A stretch of DNA of 64,000 nt, from NCBI GenBank assembly GCA_038040485.1, contig JBBPIE010000029.1:22703-86702 (forward strand), given 5' to 3'. The stretch's first letter is position 1. Every line of letters begins with the position of its first letter. The notes under the pieces were generated by a model, which was given only the letters and a program-made list of their open reading frames with translations, did no database searches and had not been told where the DNA came from. The DNA is from Onstottus_B arcticum (GTDB lineage Bacteria; Acidobacteriota; Blastocatellia; UBA7656). The position numbers were made by a program, and so were the translations under genes. Shown piece by piece: positions 34,537 through 44,171 of this stretch.

Positions 34537-35592
34537 ATGGCATTGTTTTGGAAACGTAAGAAAGAACCTGAATTCATATCGCTCGGACTCAACCGCGAAG
34601 CTACCGCGGAAGAAAAAGAGATAGCCCTCCGAAGAGACGAGGGCCCCGAGCCCGAGTTTCTAGAAAAATTCAAAGAAGCCGTAGCGTCGACACGCGAAAG
34701 TCTCTCCGAAACAATCGAATCGGTAATAGCCGGAAAACGGGAGATCGATGCGGAGGTGCTCGATCAGCTCGAGGAGGCGTTGATAGGCGCGGACATTGGC
34801 GCCCAAACCAGCCTTGATATCATCGAAAAGGCGCGGCAGGAGATCAATCGAAACCAGCTCAACGACATCACCGAGTTGAAACGCCTGATCAAGGCGGAAC
34901 TGAGGGCGATACTCGACGGAGCCCAGCGGAATCGTGCGCTCGGAACGGTGGCTTCGGAAACTGAAGTGCCCCTCGACATCAAGCCTTACATGATCATGGT
35001 TGTCGGCGTAAACGGCGTAGGCAAAACCACGACGATCGGCAAGCTTGCGCATCGCATAAAGAGCGAAGGGAACGAAGTGCTGATCTGCGCGGCGGACACG
35101 TTCCGAGCGGCTGCAAATGATCAGCTTGCGATCTGGGCAGAGCGCTCCGGCGTGCCGCTTGTTCAGCAGAAGCCCGGCACCGATCCTTCAGCCGTGGTGT
35201 TCGATTCGATTGGCGCTGCGCGCGCCCGCAATTCCGATGTCCTGATCATAGATACCGCGGGCCGCTTGCACACGAAAACGAATCTCATGCAGGAGCTCGA
35301 GAAGATGCGGCGGATTGCGGGCCGCGAAGTCGAGGGAGCGCCTCACGAAGTGCTGCTGATCATTGACGCGGTGACGGGTCAGAACGGACTTGAACAGGCC
35401 CGCCAATTTACTCGCGCCGTGCCGGTGACGGGGCTTGTGCTGACGAAACTGGATGGAACGGCGAAGGGCGGAATCGTGGTCGCGATAGCGAAGGAGCTTG
35501 GGATACCGATCCGCTACGTCGGCGTAGGCGAGCAGATGAACGACCTGATCGAGTTCTCAGCGGAGGCTTACATCAACGGTTTGTTCGATTGA
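34537..35592 (+). CDS. ftsY: Signal recognition particle receptor FtsY
   Basis: 351 residues. A short charged A region (MALFWKRKKEPEF...) without the long acidic extension of E. coli FtsY, an N domain helix bundle (about 40-130, EVLDQLEEALIGADIGAQTS), and the SRP GTPase G domain: P loop GVNGVGKTTTIGKLA, DTFRAAA insertion box, DTAGRLHTK, TKLDGTAKGG and the closing GVGEQMNDLIEF. It docks SRP-ribosome complexes at the inner membrane. GGAG lies about 12 bases ahead of the ATG. It follows the structured non-coding region. Confidence 0.97.
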   Translation: MALFWKRKKEPEFISLGLNREATAEEKEIALRRDEGPEPEFLEKFKEAVASTRESLSETIESVIAGKREIDAEVLDQLEEALIGADIGAQTSLDIIEKARQEINRNQLNDITELKRLIKAELRAILDGAQRNRALGTVASETEVPLDIKPYMIMVVGVNGVGKTTTIGKLAHRIKSEGNEVLICAADTFRAAANDQLAIWAERSGVPLVQQKPGTDPSAVVFDSIGAARARNSDVLIIDTAGRLHTKTNLMQELEKMRRIAGREVEGAPHEVLLIIDAVTGQNGLEQARQFTRAVPVTGLVLTKLDGTAKGGIVVAIAKELGIPIRYVGVGEQMNDLIEFSAEAYINGLFD

Positions 35593-35664
35593 ATTGGATC
35601 CGCGCGCTATACAGGGATGCCCTTGCGCGTTTGCCTCCCCCAGGCTTAAGAGCAGCAGGCCGGT

Positions 35665-36357
35665 CTATTTCCTCCCGCTGCGCAACTCCCTCAGTTTCCG
35701 CTCGCCGAGTGGCGCGTCCGTGCGAGGGTCGATTTTGAAGCTGGCTTTCATCTCTTCCCAGAACCTTGGGTCGTACCGGAGGTTAATGAGCGCGATGACA
35801 ATCATCGCCAGAAGCGCGCCTATCCCCGCCATGATCATGTCTTTTTGCGCGTCCCACACGTCACCCTGCGATCCAAGGAATGCCAGGCCTGCCGCCGGAT
35901 CCACGTTTGCCGCGGCTATCCACTCGATGATTTCGTAGGCAGCGGAAAACGCCAGCGTCACGTCGAACGGAAGGTAATAGCCCCAAAAGCCCTTCACCTG
36001 AGTTACGCGTAGAAAGACCTCTCGAATCGGATACGCGAGCAAGAACCCAAACGAGAAATGCACCAACCGGTCGTACATATTGCGGCTCGCACCAAGCCAA
36101 TTCTGCAGCGTGTAGCCGAAAGGAACTTCAGCGTAAGTGTAGTGCGAGCCGATCACGTGAAAGACCATGAACAGCGTTATGAGCGTGTACGAAACGTCCG
36201 ACAGTCTGAAATATCTGCCGGTGAGGACGATTATCGGCACGAAGATGAAGACCAGATAGTTTTCGAGCAGCCAATCATGACGATAAGAAGGATTGATTGC
36301 GGCCCAGATCCAGACCGCAACGAAAACCAGGAGAAGCGCCTTGAGATATCGAGTCAT
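35665..36357 (-). CDS. DUF2238 (YjdF-like) membrane protein
   Basis: 230 residues with about six membrane spans (YLKALLLVFVAVWIWAA; YLVFIFVPIIVLTG; LVHFSFGFLLAYPI; MAGIGALLAMIVIAL). Motifs NMYDRLVHFSFG and AAYEIIEWIAA with GSQGDVWDAQKDM are characteristic of the YjdF/DUF2238 family, whose role is unknown. The start at 36357 has GAGGG upstream. It follows the cytochrome P450 gene on the same strand with a 69-base spacer. Confidence 0.9.
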   Translation of the reverse strand: MTRYLKALLLVFVAVWIWAAINPSYRHDWLLENYLVFIFVPIIVLTGRYFRLSDVSYTLITLFMVFHVIGSHYTYAEVPFGYTLQNWLGASRNMYDRLVHFSFGFLLAYPIREVFLRVTQVKGFWGYYLPFDVTLAFSAAYEIIEWIAAANVDPAAGLAFLGSQGDVWDAQKDMIMAGIGALLAMIVIALINLRYDPRFWEEMKASFKIDPRTDAPLGERKLRELRSGRK

Positions 36358-36426
36358 CAGATACCCTCGTCTGAAGCTGACTTGCCTCTCAGCCGGGTGA
36401 TGGATCGCCGGCTGGATGCTCACCAA

Positions 36427-37821
36427 TCAAGCAGATATCGCGGCAGTCTCGACGTTAGAACTCTTCGCGTCAAAGGTCTGTTCCCGTGCCTCAACAATCA
36501 TTCGCATGCCGTATTTCGGCCGCAGCGTTATCATCGGCTTGGTTTCGACCCGATGTCCCGGAGCCAGTCGCATCTTCCATTGCTGAGCGATCGTTGCGAT
36601 CAACAGCACGCCTTCCATCCATGCGAACTGCTCACCTATGCAGACGCGAGGACCGCCGCCGAACGGAAAGTAGGCGAACTTTGGACGCGTTTCTCGCGCC
36701 TCCGCTGTCCAACGCTCTGGGTCGAACTTGAAAGGCTCGGCATAGAATCGCGAGTCGTGATGCATCACCCACTGGCTCATCAGGACGATTGACCCGGAAG
36801 GGATAACATACTCGCCGACCTGATAGTCGTTAAGCACTCGCCGGCCCAGTGTCCATGCCGGTGGATAGAGTCGCATCGATTCGGCTAAAACCATCTCGGT
36901 GTAGCTCAGTCGTGTAACGTCGTCTGCAGTTGGCAGCCTCCCCGGCAGCTCGGCGTCTAATTCCTCGTGCAGCTTCGCCTCAACCTCGGGATGTTGGGAG
37001 AGCAAGTACCACGTCCAAGTGAGCGCGTTCGCTGTGGTCTCGTGGCCGGCCACAAACAGCGTCATCGCCTCATCTCGCAGTTGCGCGTCGGTCATGCCGG
37101 TGCCGTCGCCCTCTTCGTCCTGAGCCAGCAACAGCATCGACAGGAGATCGCCGCGATCCTCGCCGCTCGCGCGCCGCTCGTTGATGATTCGGTACATAGT
37201 CGAATCAAGTCGTTGCTTTGCTCTCAGCCAGCGAATGTTGCTAGGCAGCGGGAGCTTCTCGAGCAGCCCCGCGAACGGCGATGTTATCCTCTCGAACAAC
37301 TGCATGACGTCTGTAAGCGCCTTGCCGATCTGGCCGGCCTCCGCTTCAACGTCGGCGTCGAAAAGCGTCTTGCCGACGATCGCCAGAGTCAGACGCATCA
37401 TCTCTTGAGAGATGTCCACCGTTTCCCCCGAGGTCCACCTGCTTCGCGTTTGAGCGCCATAGCCGGTCATCACTGCCGCATAAGCATTGATTCTCTGTCT
37501 ATGAAACGCCGGCTGCGCGAGCCTTCGCTGGCGGCGATGAAACTCGCCCTCACTGGTTAGCAGGCCTTCTCCCAGGAATTTCTTGGCCATCTCGAGGCCC
37601 CGGCTCTTTACGAAGTTGCGATTGTTGGTCACCAGCACATCTTTGACGTAATCAGGGTGATTGAGAAGATAGATGTCTTGCGGACCGAACTTGAAATGGA
37701 CGACGTCGCCGAATTCGATTGCGGAATCGAGCAGGAACTTCAGCGGGTCCCGCCTGAACATTGTCAGATGACCGAGAAACGGTTTTCCCTTGGGGCTTGG
37801 AGGACGAGTGACTGAGGTCAT
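36427..37821 (-). CDS. Cytochrome P450
   Basis: 464 residues without an N-terminal membrane anchor, so probably soluble. The I-helix oxygen-binding motif is AGHETTAN, the K-helix ExxR is ESMR, and the heme-ligand loop is FPFGGGPRVCIGEQF with the thiolate at Cys394. Sequence style is that of bacterial P450s related to CYP4/CYP102-type fatty acid hydroxylases; the substrate is inference. CAGGAG lies eight bases before the ATG at 37821. No ferredoxin or reductase gene is adjacent, so electrons must come from elsewhere. Confidence 0.95.
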   Translation of the reverse strand: MTSVTRPPSPKGKPFLGHLTMFRRDPLKFLLDSAIEFGDVVHFKFGPQDIYLLNHPDYVKDVLVTNNRNFVKSRGLEMAKKFLGEGLLTSEGEFHRRQRRLAQPAFHRQRINAYAAVMTGYGAQTRSRWTSGETVDISQEMMRLTLAIVGKTLFDADVEAEAGQIGKALTDVMQLFERITSPFAGLLEKLPLPSNIRWLRAKQRLDSTMYRIINERRASGEDRGDLLSMLLLAQDEEGDGTGMTDAQLRDEAMTLFVAGHETTANALTWTWYLLSQHPEVEAKLHEELDAELPGRLPTADDVTRLSYTEMVLAESMRLYPPAWTLGRRVLNDYQVGEYVIPSGSIVLMSQWVMHHDSRFYAEPFKFDPERWTAEARETRPKFAYFPFGGGPRVCIGEQFAWMEGVLLIATIAQQWKMRLAPGHRVETKPMITLRPKYGMRMIVEAREQTFDAKSSNVETAAISA

Positions 37822-37898
37822 TGAGAGAACTCCTGAGACTTGAGGCCGGTCGCAACCATTATGCACGGCTTCTCACCGGTCACGCCATCGTTCGAACC

Positions 37899-39107
37899 TC
37901 AAGAAGCATACCGGCGCTCGACCGTGACGATGAAGACCAACGTTCCAGCCAACCCGATCGCAAACGCGACAAAAAAGGGAATCGCCGGGTCGACCTTCCA
38001 GAGTAGGCCGCCAATCGCAGACGCCGGAGTGATGGCGAGGCTGCGAATCAGATAGTAAAGCCCAACCGTGCGGCCGCGGCGAGCCGGGTCCGAGAGGTCA
38101 ACGATCATCGCCTTTCGAGAGGGCTCGCCAAGCTCTCGCAGTCCACCGATCACAAATGCCAGGACCAGCGCGGCGAAGCTGTGCGAAAGCGCGACGGCCA
38201 GCGGAAAGATCGAGAAGCAAAAAAACGTCGCGACGACGAACGGCTTGCGCCCATAGCGATCCGCAAGCCTGGCCGCGGGAACATAGGCTGCGATCGATGT
38301 GGCCATCTGAATACCGACCAGCACGCCGAACTGCAACGGTGTCACCCCGATAACGCTGGTGGCGTAAAGCACGACGAACACATTGACCATGCCTTCGCAC
38401 GTGCGGATGAAGATATCTGAAACCAGCAGCCGCTTGAGCGCCCGGTGCATGGCGCCGAACTGCGAGATCAGGTTGATCGCCTTCGTTTCTGGCGCGTGGA
38501 GCCGGACATTGTAGAACCGGAGCTGAGCTATGATCGCTATCAACGCGAGCGCGGCTGTGAGCAGAAGCGAAGTGCGCATGCCTCGCATTAACCCAAGCGT
38601 GCCGATCAAGAGACCGCCGATCGCTGGCGAGAACATAACGGGCGCGCGCTTCAGGATGGCTTGAACGGTGAAGCCCATCGTCCGGCGCTCGCGCGGCAAC
38701 CGCTCGGCTATCATCGCGAACATAGCCGGCGAAGCCATGCTCGTCCAGGCCATACCGAACGCAAGCCCAAGGAACATGAACGGCCAGCTCGGGGCGAACG
38801 CGTAGACGAGGTATCCAGCGACAGCGAGAGCCGCGAATAACACGAGCGCGCGGCGGCTTCCAATGCGATCGGAGACTGAACCGCCCGGATACTGATACGT
38901 CGCGTCGAGAAAGTCGCGGGTCGCGCCGAATATCCCGATGACCGCCGCGCTCGCGCCCAGCGCCTCGAGGTACTTCGGCAAGAAGCTCTTCCAAAGCTCT
39001 TCCCCGGCGCCAAACAAGAACACTGCGAGCGACATCACGACTACATCGCGCTCGAGGCCAAACGCTTCGCGGATTCCGCGGCCGCGCACATTTTTGTGAT
39101 CGCTCAC
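37899..39107 (-). CDS. Major facilitator superfamily transporter
   Basis: 402 residues, twelve predicted spans. The loop 2-3 motif reads GGSVSDRIGSRRALV and the equivalent loop 8-9 reads ARLADRYGRKPFVVA, both classic MFS motif A. GLRELGEPSRKAMIVDLSDP resembles members of the drug/efflux group found in environmental bacteria. GTG start with AGGTG five bases upstream. It precedes the P450 gene on the same strand (77-base spacer) and could export or import the P450 substrate; this is inference. Confidence 0.92.
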   Translation of the reverse strand: MSDHKNVRGRGIREAFGLERDVVVMSLAVFLFGAGEELWKSFLPKYLEALGASAAVIGIFGATRDFLDATYQYPGGSVSDRIGSRRALVLFAALAVAGYLVYAFAPSWPFMFLGLAFGMAWTSMASPAMFAMIAERLPRERRTMGFTVQAILKRAPVMFSPAIGGLLIGTLGLMRGMRTSLLLTAALALIAIIAQLRFYNVRLHAPETKAINLISQFGAMHRALKRLLVSDIFIRTCEGMVNVFVVLYATSVIGVTPLQFGVLVGIQMATSIAAYVPAARLADRYGRKPFVVATFFCFSIFPLAVALSHSFAALVLAFVIGGLRELGEPSRKAMIVDLSDPARRGRTVGLYYLIRSLAITPASAIGGLLWKVDPAIPFFVAFAIGLAGTLVFIVTVERRYAS

Positions 39108-39574
39108 GTGCTCACCTGACTGCTTACCGAGTCCGGAAAGTGTACATCAACTTACGCCGTCAACCCGACCGATCCCCGCCGTTCTCGCAAGGGCCGGCCG
39201 ATGGGCCCGCGTTTTGCTCATCTCACTTTTGGGGTTCACACCAGGGACACCGTGAATGCAATCGAGGCTAGAGCCACAAGACGCCTTGATTTATGACCAG
39301 ACCGGCAAAATGATCGTTACGGTTATGTAACTCGCGGATCGGAACTGCGACCTACGAGGGTGGTTCAAGAATTTGATGAGACAACATTCACCGGAGTGGC
39401 CGAATTCCCAAGACTAAAGTTAGATCGGTTGGTAGTACTATGGTTGTGAGCAGAGCTGAAGAAGAGATCACACCATATGCCCGATATTCTTGTTGGCTTT
39501 ATGCTTAAAGAGATTTTCAAAAGGTACGGAACAGACATCAAATAGTGCGCGAGCAATAGCTATTGCTAGGCAAG
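39108..39574. other. 467-base intergenic region, nothing supported
   Basis: No convincing frame or known repeat. Composition shifts to A/T-rich here and stays so to about 41.0 kb, suggesting a boundary with acquired DNA. Confidence 0.4.
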
Positions 39575-40144
39575 TCACGGATTTTTTGTGATCGAGAACT
39601 TAGCCGACACGGCATCCGCTTTGAGAAGTTCGATGGTGTAACCATGCTCTTTTGGATAAGTGACTATGTACCCTTCTTGAGCGTCACGAATCTGCATCTC
39701 CGGTAGGTCCTTGTACACTACTTTTGCCGTGACGCTGTATGTTGCAGACTTAGGCTGAAACGCAAGTTCTATCAATGTCATACTCAGGTTCTCCGCGACA
39801 GGTATCGGCGTTTCAGACTTCATCAAGCGCCTTATCGTCCGGCCAGCGGGGCCGCCGCTTCTTTCTTGCGCCTTGGGCACCTCTTTGGATTCACGCTCAG
39901 CGCAAACTTTCAAGTCTTGCTTAACCTTCTCAACTTCTTGCCTACACGCATCAAGTTGTTCTTTTGTATGATTCAGTCTTCCCTCCCAAACCTCTTTTTG
40001 CTGTGTGTGATAATACGCAACGACAGCTAACAGGGCTGTAACAATGATGCAGACAATTGTGACCGGCTTAGAGATCACCTCCCAGGGTGTTTTGTGCTCG
40101 GTTGTTTTATCATTCGAAGAAGGCGCTTTGGGTGGCTTTTTCAT
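39575..40144 (-). CDS. Single-span membrane protein with coiled coil
   Basis: 189 residues: short cytosolic N-terminus, one membrane span (PVTIVCIIVTALLAVVAYY), a coiled coil (about 55-95, RLNHTKEQLDACRQEVEKVK), then a beta-rich exported domain (about 110-189, MTLIELAFQPKSATYSVTAK). No family recognised. It is A/T-richer than most genes here and lies in a gene-poor stretch, compatible with recent acquisition. Confidence 0.7.
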   Translation of the reverse strand: MKKPPKAPSSNDKTTEHKTPWEVISKPVTIVCIIVTALLAVVAYYHTQQKEVWEGRLNHTKEQLDACRQEVEKVKQDLKVCAERESKEVPKAQERSGGPAGRTIRRLMKSETPIPVAENLSMTLIELAFQPKSATYSVTAKVVYKDLPEMQIRDAQEGYIVTYPKEHGYTIELLKADAVSAKFSITKNP

Positions 40145-40362
40145 CGTCTCGACTCATTCAGTGAGTGAGGTAATCCTACTCATCCATTGAGGTAAAACTC
40201 ATTCATCTCGGAAAGTCTGACAGCAATATCAGGATCGGATGGAACGGCCTGGCTGACCATGAGATTAAGGATTCCTCTGACGACGGCCCTGCGCCGTACT
40301 GCTTGGATATTATCGTCCGCCTTTGTGCTGCATAGCACCAGAGCGAACCCTGGCCAAGTTGC

Positions 40363-41004
40363 TCAAGAGGAGGAGCCATTGCAACAGGCCCCGACACAAC
40401 AGCTGCCACAGGAACCCGCTACATAACAGTCGCACACTGTTATGCCTGAGCAAGTAAGGCAACATTCTCCCCCCTCGCCCGCGAGCGGACGAAACCGAGA
40501 ACTCTCATTGCGTCCTTCCCCTACCTTGACTTCGTATACAATCCCGATTACTTCAACCTTGACACCCATCTCTCCGTTTGGAAGTTCCGAAGCTTCCCTG
40601 GCAATATCAACCGTACCAATTTCCGCGATGCTCTCTCCTAATGATTTCCCCTGTACCTCGACGGGAACCACCTTAAAAATCTTTGCGGTCACCTGATTCC
40701 ATTGTTCCGTGTTGATGCGGGCAGCGATTCCGATCGTTGAGCCATTCCGTTTAATTTTTGTCATCCCTCCTTCGAAGTGTGCCACTGTGAAAACTGCTCC
40801 ATTATCGAATGTGAGCCGTAGCATGATCTTCGAACCGGATGAGGGTACGGTTCCCAATCTCTTACCGGAGACAACTGGATCCTCGGCAGAGTCGGCTTGA
40901 GATCTCTCTTTTTGAGCGTAGATTGTTGACACGAGCCCCGCGAGCAACAGGGCAGAAAAAGTAATCGTTCCAGCGGTGATCAATCTGAACTTAGAAGTGT
41001 TCAT
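40363..41004 (-). CDS. Exported protein with ten-cysteine C-terminal tail
   Basis: 213 residues with a signal sequence (TITFSALLLAGLVSTIYA). The middle part is beta-rich (IMLRLTFDNGAVFTVAHF, GEMGVKVEVIGIVYEVKV). The last 36 residues hold ten cysteines in pairs and CxC/CxxC patterns (ECCLTCSGITVCDC, then CGSCCVGACC). This could be a disulfide knot, a metal site, or a precursor-like tail; no modifying enzyme is adjacent. A strong GGAGGAGG lies just upstream of the ATG, supporting expression. A/T-richer than the core genes. Confidence 0.75.
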   Translation of the reverse strand: MNTSKFRLITAGTITFSALLLAGLVSTIYAQKERSQADSAEDPVVSGKRLGTVPSSGSKIMLRLTFDNGAVFTVAHFEGGMTKIKRNGSTIGIAARINTEQWNQVTAKIFKVVPVEVQGKSLGESIAEIGTVDIAREASELPNGEMGVKVEVIGIVYEVKVGEGRNESSRFRPLAGEGGECCLTCSGITVCDCYVAGSCGSCCVGACCNGSSS

Positions 41005-41991
41005 TTGGTGTCCTCCTCCTTCACAGCGGTTTGATCTAGAGAGAATCGTCGATTGATGGACTCTCTTCTGCGGTTGATTGCAGACGACTCAATGACAAGC
41101 GTCGTCGCAACGTGAGGAAACGGGGGCACGACTCTCTAGGACAGAAGGCAACGCGAATCGTCCTTGATCGCACGAGCCCACAGCGCAGCAACCTGCCATG
41201 GCTTTGCCTGCATCCTGCCTAGATTATGTTTCGTTCCCAGAACCCGCGAGCCCACACCTCGAACTCAAAAAGACTTTGAGTGTGAGCTTTGCTTGATCTA
41301 CTTCTTACTTCAGAACCCGGACCAGTTTTGCATGGCGAAAAACTGGAACCAGATCGTCCAAGCCCGGTGGACTACTCCGAGCCTCCCATGATACCTACAG
41401 GTTAAGGACGATTTGCGTAAAACTCCCGAGCCACCATTCTTGCTTGTCCGGAGGTGGGGAGCACCGAACGCCTCTCTCCTCGACTATTCATGACGCAATA
41501 TGAGTATGTAATAATGCAAGACCTCCAATATTTCTTGGCCTTGATACCACATATCTGCGAAGAATAAAAGAAAAAAAGTGGCCAACACTACCGGACGCTC
41601 TCAGAGCCCGTTCTCGCGTCAACATCCAATGCCGAGTTAAGCGCTGTAACGACAGTGCCTTACGGTATTGGCGCCTTACAGATCGTCCGAAGTATCCTTT
41701 GTCTTCTAAAGCACTGGTGGCCTGCCATCGGCGGACCAGCCGATTGTCGCCGGTTGCCGCTATTGTGTCGGGCTCTGCCGACCAAGCGACCCTTCTGATC
41801 CTTTGCGTCGGACCCTTACTACAACCAGGCGCCATGTTGATGTGTACTTTGCAATTCATTTTTTCGGTGCAATTGACTCCGACCTGTAGTAGAATCCCGC
41901 CGCATTGAGGAGTCACAAATCACCTATGCCGCCGTGTTCCAGGCGGAGTGAGTAGAAATTATTGAATGTGGGCTAAGCAGCGGCTGGGAGC
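41005..41991. other. Nearly 1-kb stretch without a supportable gene
   Basis: Frames of up to 142 codons exist (41488-41916, minus; 41164-41391, plus) but have biased, low-complexity-free yet family-less sequence and no ribosome binding sites. It may be decayed DNA. Confidence 0.5.
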
Positions 41992-42330
41992 TTACGCACG
42001 CAGCCGGATCCACACGAATAACGCAAGCACCAGCATCAGCGCGCCAGCTCCGAAGTCAAAGCCCGAACCGACGCTGACTGGAGCGGGTTGATCCGAGGGA
42101 GTCTTCTTCTCGTCGCGTAGCTGGTGAACGCCGTTGCCACCGGGGCCTTCGCCAGGGTCGCAGATGCAGCCGCCAGAGCCGCATCCGCACCAGCCGCCGC
42201 TTACGGTATGGCCGGCGTAGGCGACAGTAGCAAAGGGAGCCGAGTTAGTACGTTTGTCACCCGGAGAGGTTGAAAACCAAAGCGGAAGAGTGAGTATGCA
42301 GACACCCACGAATATCAGTCTTGTCCTCAC
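41992..42330 (-). CDS. Small exported Cys/Gly-rich protein with C-terminal anchor
   Basis: 112 residues: signal sequence (LIFVGVCILTLPLWFS), a Cys/Gly motif (HTVSGGWCGCGSGGCICDPG, residues about 41-60), a Pro/Ser/Asp linker, and a C-terminal membrane span with a short basic end (GALMLVLALFVWIRLRA). That end resembles sortase-type or PEP-CTERM-like anchors, without the PEP motif. GTG start at 42330 with AAGGAGG eight bases ahead. It is divergent from the TPR-like gene and their 5' ends overlap by about 35 bases. Confidence 0.75.
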   Translation of the reverse strand: MRTRLIFVGVCILTLPLWFSTSPGDKRTNSAPFATVAYAGHTVSGGWCGCGSGGCICDPGEGPGGNGVHQLRDEKKTPSDQPAPVSVGSGFDFGAGALMLVLALFVWIRLRA

Positions 42331-43582
42331 AGATGTTTCCTCCTTAAAGCGGCTAGCTGACTCGCAGGCAGCAATCAGCCACGGCGGATTCTACCAAGTA
42401 ATTGCTTCAGGTCTACTTAAAGCCCGTTATGCAAAACAAGTCTTGCACGACCTAGGCAACAAACTCATAGGCTTGGCCGAGCACTCGTATGCATTTCGCC
42501 AGATGGAAACCCTTCAGCAGGTAAGCCAAATGCTGTTAGCCTTGCCGCTGCCGCGTCACCATGAACTCGGCGGCCGGTACTATCAGGCGCTATGCATTCA
42601 GAGACTCGGAGCCGGGGATATCGAGCGGGCGGCTCGTTTACTCGAAGGCGTAGCGGAGAGAGCGTCACCCAGATATAGAGTGAGAGCGATGATTTCCCTG
42701 GGAGCAGATTCATTCTATGCAAGGGATTATCAATCAGCGTTGTCTCGTTACCACGAGGCGGATCGCTTTGCATCGCTTAGTGGCTCTTATGACCCTTATG
42801 CCACGGTCCACACTCAGAAGATGATCGCAGTCATTAATAGCGAGGATGGAAATCATCGTGGAGCGCTTGCGCTGCTTGAGAATCTGTTCCCGATCGCGCA
42901 CGCGATGCGCTCGGTCCAGCCTCACGTTTACTTCGACTATATGAACAGCCTTGCTGTGGAGCTTTGTGAAGTGGGAAGACTCGAAGAAGCTCGGAACGCA
43001 TCGAAGATTGTGCTTGCGTCGCCGTTTGCTGCTGCGTATCCTGAGTGGCGCGAGACGCGCGAAGAGATAGAACTCAGGGGATGGCGCGCGTCTCGTTCCA
43101 CCGTCGCACAAACCCACGCGGGAGCCGTATTTCAGTCCGGAGCCGTATCTCGGAACGCCGTCGGCTCGAGCAATCACGCCGGCCAACCTGAAGTCGTTGC
43201 CGAGGCCGCCCTGGCAACCACTGTCTCGGAGGCGAGAAATCAGCCTCATGACGACGATCCAGTTGGCAACGCCGGCACGGCAACCACCGAGGTTGTGTCC
43301 GAGACGAGCAACATTCTGACTCTGCCCAGGCGGCGGCGCAGCTTCTCCGCGGCAGAAGGCTCAACCGGATCGCAGGCGCTTGCGCGCGTTATCGAGTTTC
43401 CATCGAGGACAACATCAATGTCGGACGAGAATGACGAAGAACTCGACATATACCAGAAGCGAAGATTCATCGCGGACAAGCTGTACGGAATGTTCATGGA
43501 CACTCTTGAAGGCAAAGACGTAGACCTCGACCTGGTCGAGAAGCTATGGAACGCGTACGTCAAGGCACGGAAAACCCGCTAA
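42296..43582 (+). CDS. TPR-like repeat protein with charged C-terminal domain
   Basis: 428 residues from ATG 42296 (GGAAGAG five bases ahead; 42254 is an alternative). The N-terminal half (about 20-275) is helical repeats similar to TPR/SEL1 (RYYQALCIQRLGAGDIERAA, RYHEADRFASLSGSYDP). A low-complexity linker (about 280-380) follows, then a conserved-looking acidic C-terminus (DIYQKRRFIADKLYGMFMDT). No enzyme motif. The start is uncertain because the first 35 bases overlap the divergent Cys-rich gene. It ends tail-to-tail over the XRE regulator stop. Confidence 0.7.
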   Translation: MQTPTNISLVLTDVSSLKRLADSQAAISHGGFYQVIASGLLKARYAKQVLHDLGNKLIGLAEHSYAFRQMETLQQVSQMLLALPLPRHHELGGRYYQALCIQRLGAGDIERAARLLEGVAERASPRYRVRAMISLGADSFYARDYQSALSRYHEADRFASLSGSYDPYATVHTQKMIAVINSEDGNHRGALALLENLFPIAHAMRSVQPHVYFDYMNSLAVELCEVGRLEEARNASKIVLASPFAAAYPEWRETREEIELRGWRASRSTVAQTHAGAVFQSGAVSRNAVGSSNHAGQPEVVAEAALATTVSEARNQPHDDDPVGNAGTATTEVVSETSNILTLPRRRRSFSAAEGSTGSQALARVIEFPSRTTSMSDENDEELDIYQKRRFIADKLYGMFMDTLEGKDVDLDLVEKLWNAYVKARKTR

Positions 43583-44016
43583 GCCTTTTTCTTGGATCGC
43601 GATGATTTGCTTTTGCGCGAATTGAGATACCTCAAGAGCCTGACTCCTTCTTCCTGTGAATCGAGTGATAGTCTCGCTGCCTCGGCCAACAGCTCAGTGA
43701 GCGCGCTATTCTTCAGCGAGGCTGACATCAGGTTGACGATAACCCGATAATTCGATTGCTGCTCCCGATGCTCGCCCTCGAACGGCAGTCCGCGTGCAAC
43801 TTTGAAGATCTCATCCTCGGATACCCCCAGACCGCGCGCCAGCGCCTTGAGCTTGTCAACCGATGGGTTCCGCGCCTTTCCGGTCATGATGCCCCTCACG
43901 TAGCCATCGGTTATTTCGCCGCCGGATATCTCTTTGACTTCGTGCTGTTTGAGGTTCTTCTCGCTGATAATCCTGGTCACATACTCGGCCAAGGTCTCTT
44001 GCTTAAGCTTCGGCAT
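43579..44016 (-). CDS. XRE-family transcriptional regulator
   Basis: 145 residues from ATG 44016 (AAGG six bases ahead; an ATG at 44022 is in frame). Residues about 5-70 form a Cro/C1-type helix-turn-helix (LAEYVTRIISEKNLKQHEVK, GYVRGIMTGKARNPSVDKLK, LGVSEDEIF); the remaining part is helical with a Lys/Ser-rich tail. It should bind palindromic DNA; two such sites lie upstream (44107-44122 and 44169-44188) at a good promoter pointing the other way. Confidence 0.88.
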   Translation of the reverse strand: MPKLKQETLAEYVTRIISEKNLKQHEVKEISGGEITDGYVRGIMTGKARNPSVDKLKALARGLGVSEDEIFKVARGLPFEGEHREQQSNYRVIVNLMSASLKNSALTELLAEAARLSLDSQEEGVRLLRYLNSRKSKSSRSKKKA

Positions 44017-44106
44017 AGGCATCCTTTCTTAGAAAGCACCCACGGCTCTCAGAGCACCCACGACAACGATCCGGCTGCCGGCTCGCGTGACTTATCGCAT
44101 ATGGGG

Positions 44107-44122
44107 GCGAGATATTTCTCGC
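44107..44122. promoter_or_regulatory. Palindrome, candidate XRE operator 1
   Basis: GCGAGATATTTCTCGC is a perfect 6-4-6 inverted repeat, 90 bases upstream of the XRE gene start. It shares the CGAGA/TCTCG half-site with the second palindrome. Confidence 0.55.
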
Positions 44123-44141
44123 GCAAGCCGAATAATAGTTG

Positions 44142-44171
44142 TTGACAGAACGGACACATCCAGACTATTAT
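44142..44171 (+). promoter_or_regulatory. Sigma-70-type promoter, plus strand
   Basis: TTGACA (44142-44147), 18-base spacer, TATTAT (44166-44171). It points away from the XRE gene toward the zinc-ribbon ORF and the receiver-like gene. The -10 hexamer overlaps operator 2, so a repressor there would block it. Confidence 0.65.

Noticed and set aside
41488..41916. 142-codon minus-strand frame
   Set aside because: No ribosome binding site, no domain, and an opposing frame of similar quality overlaps; treated as non-coding.
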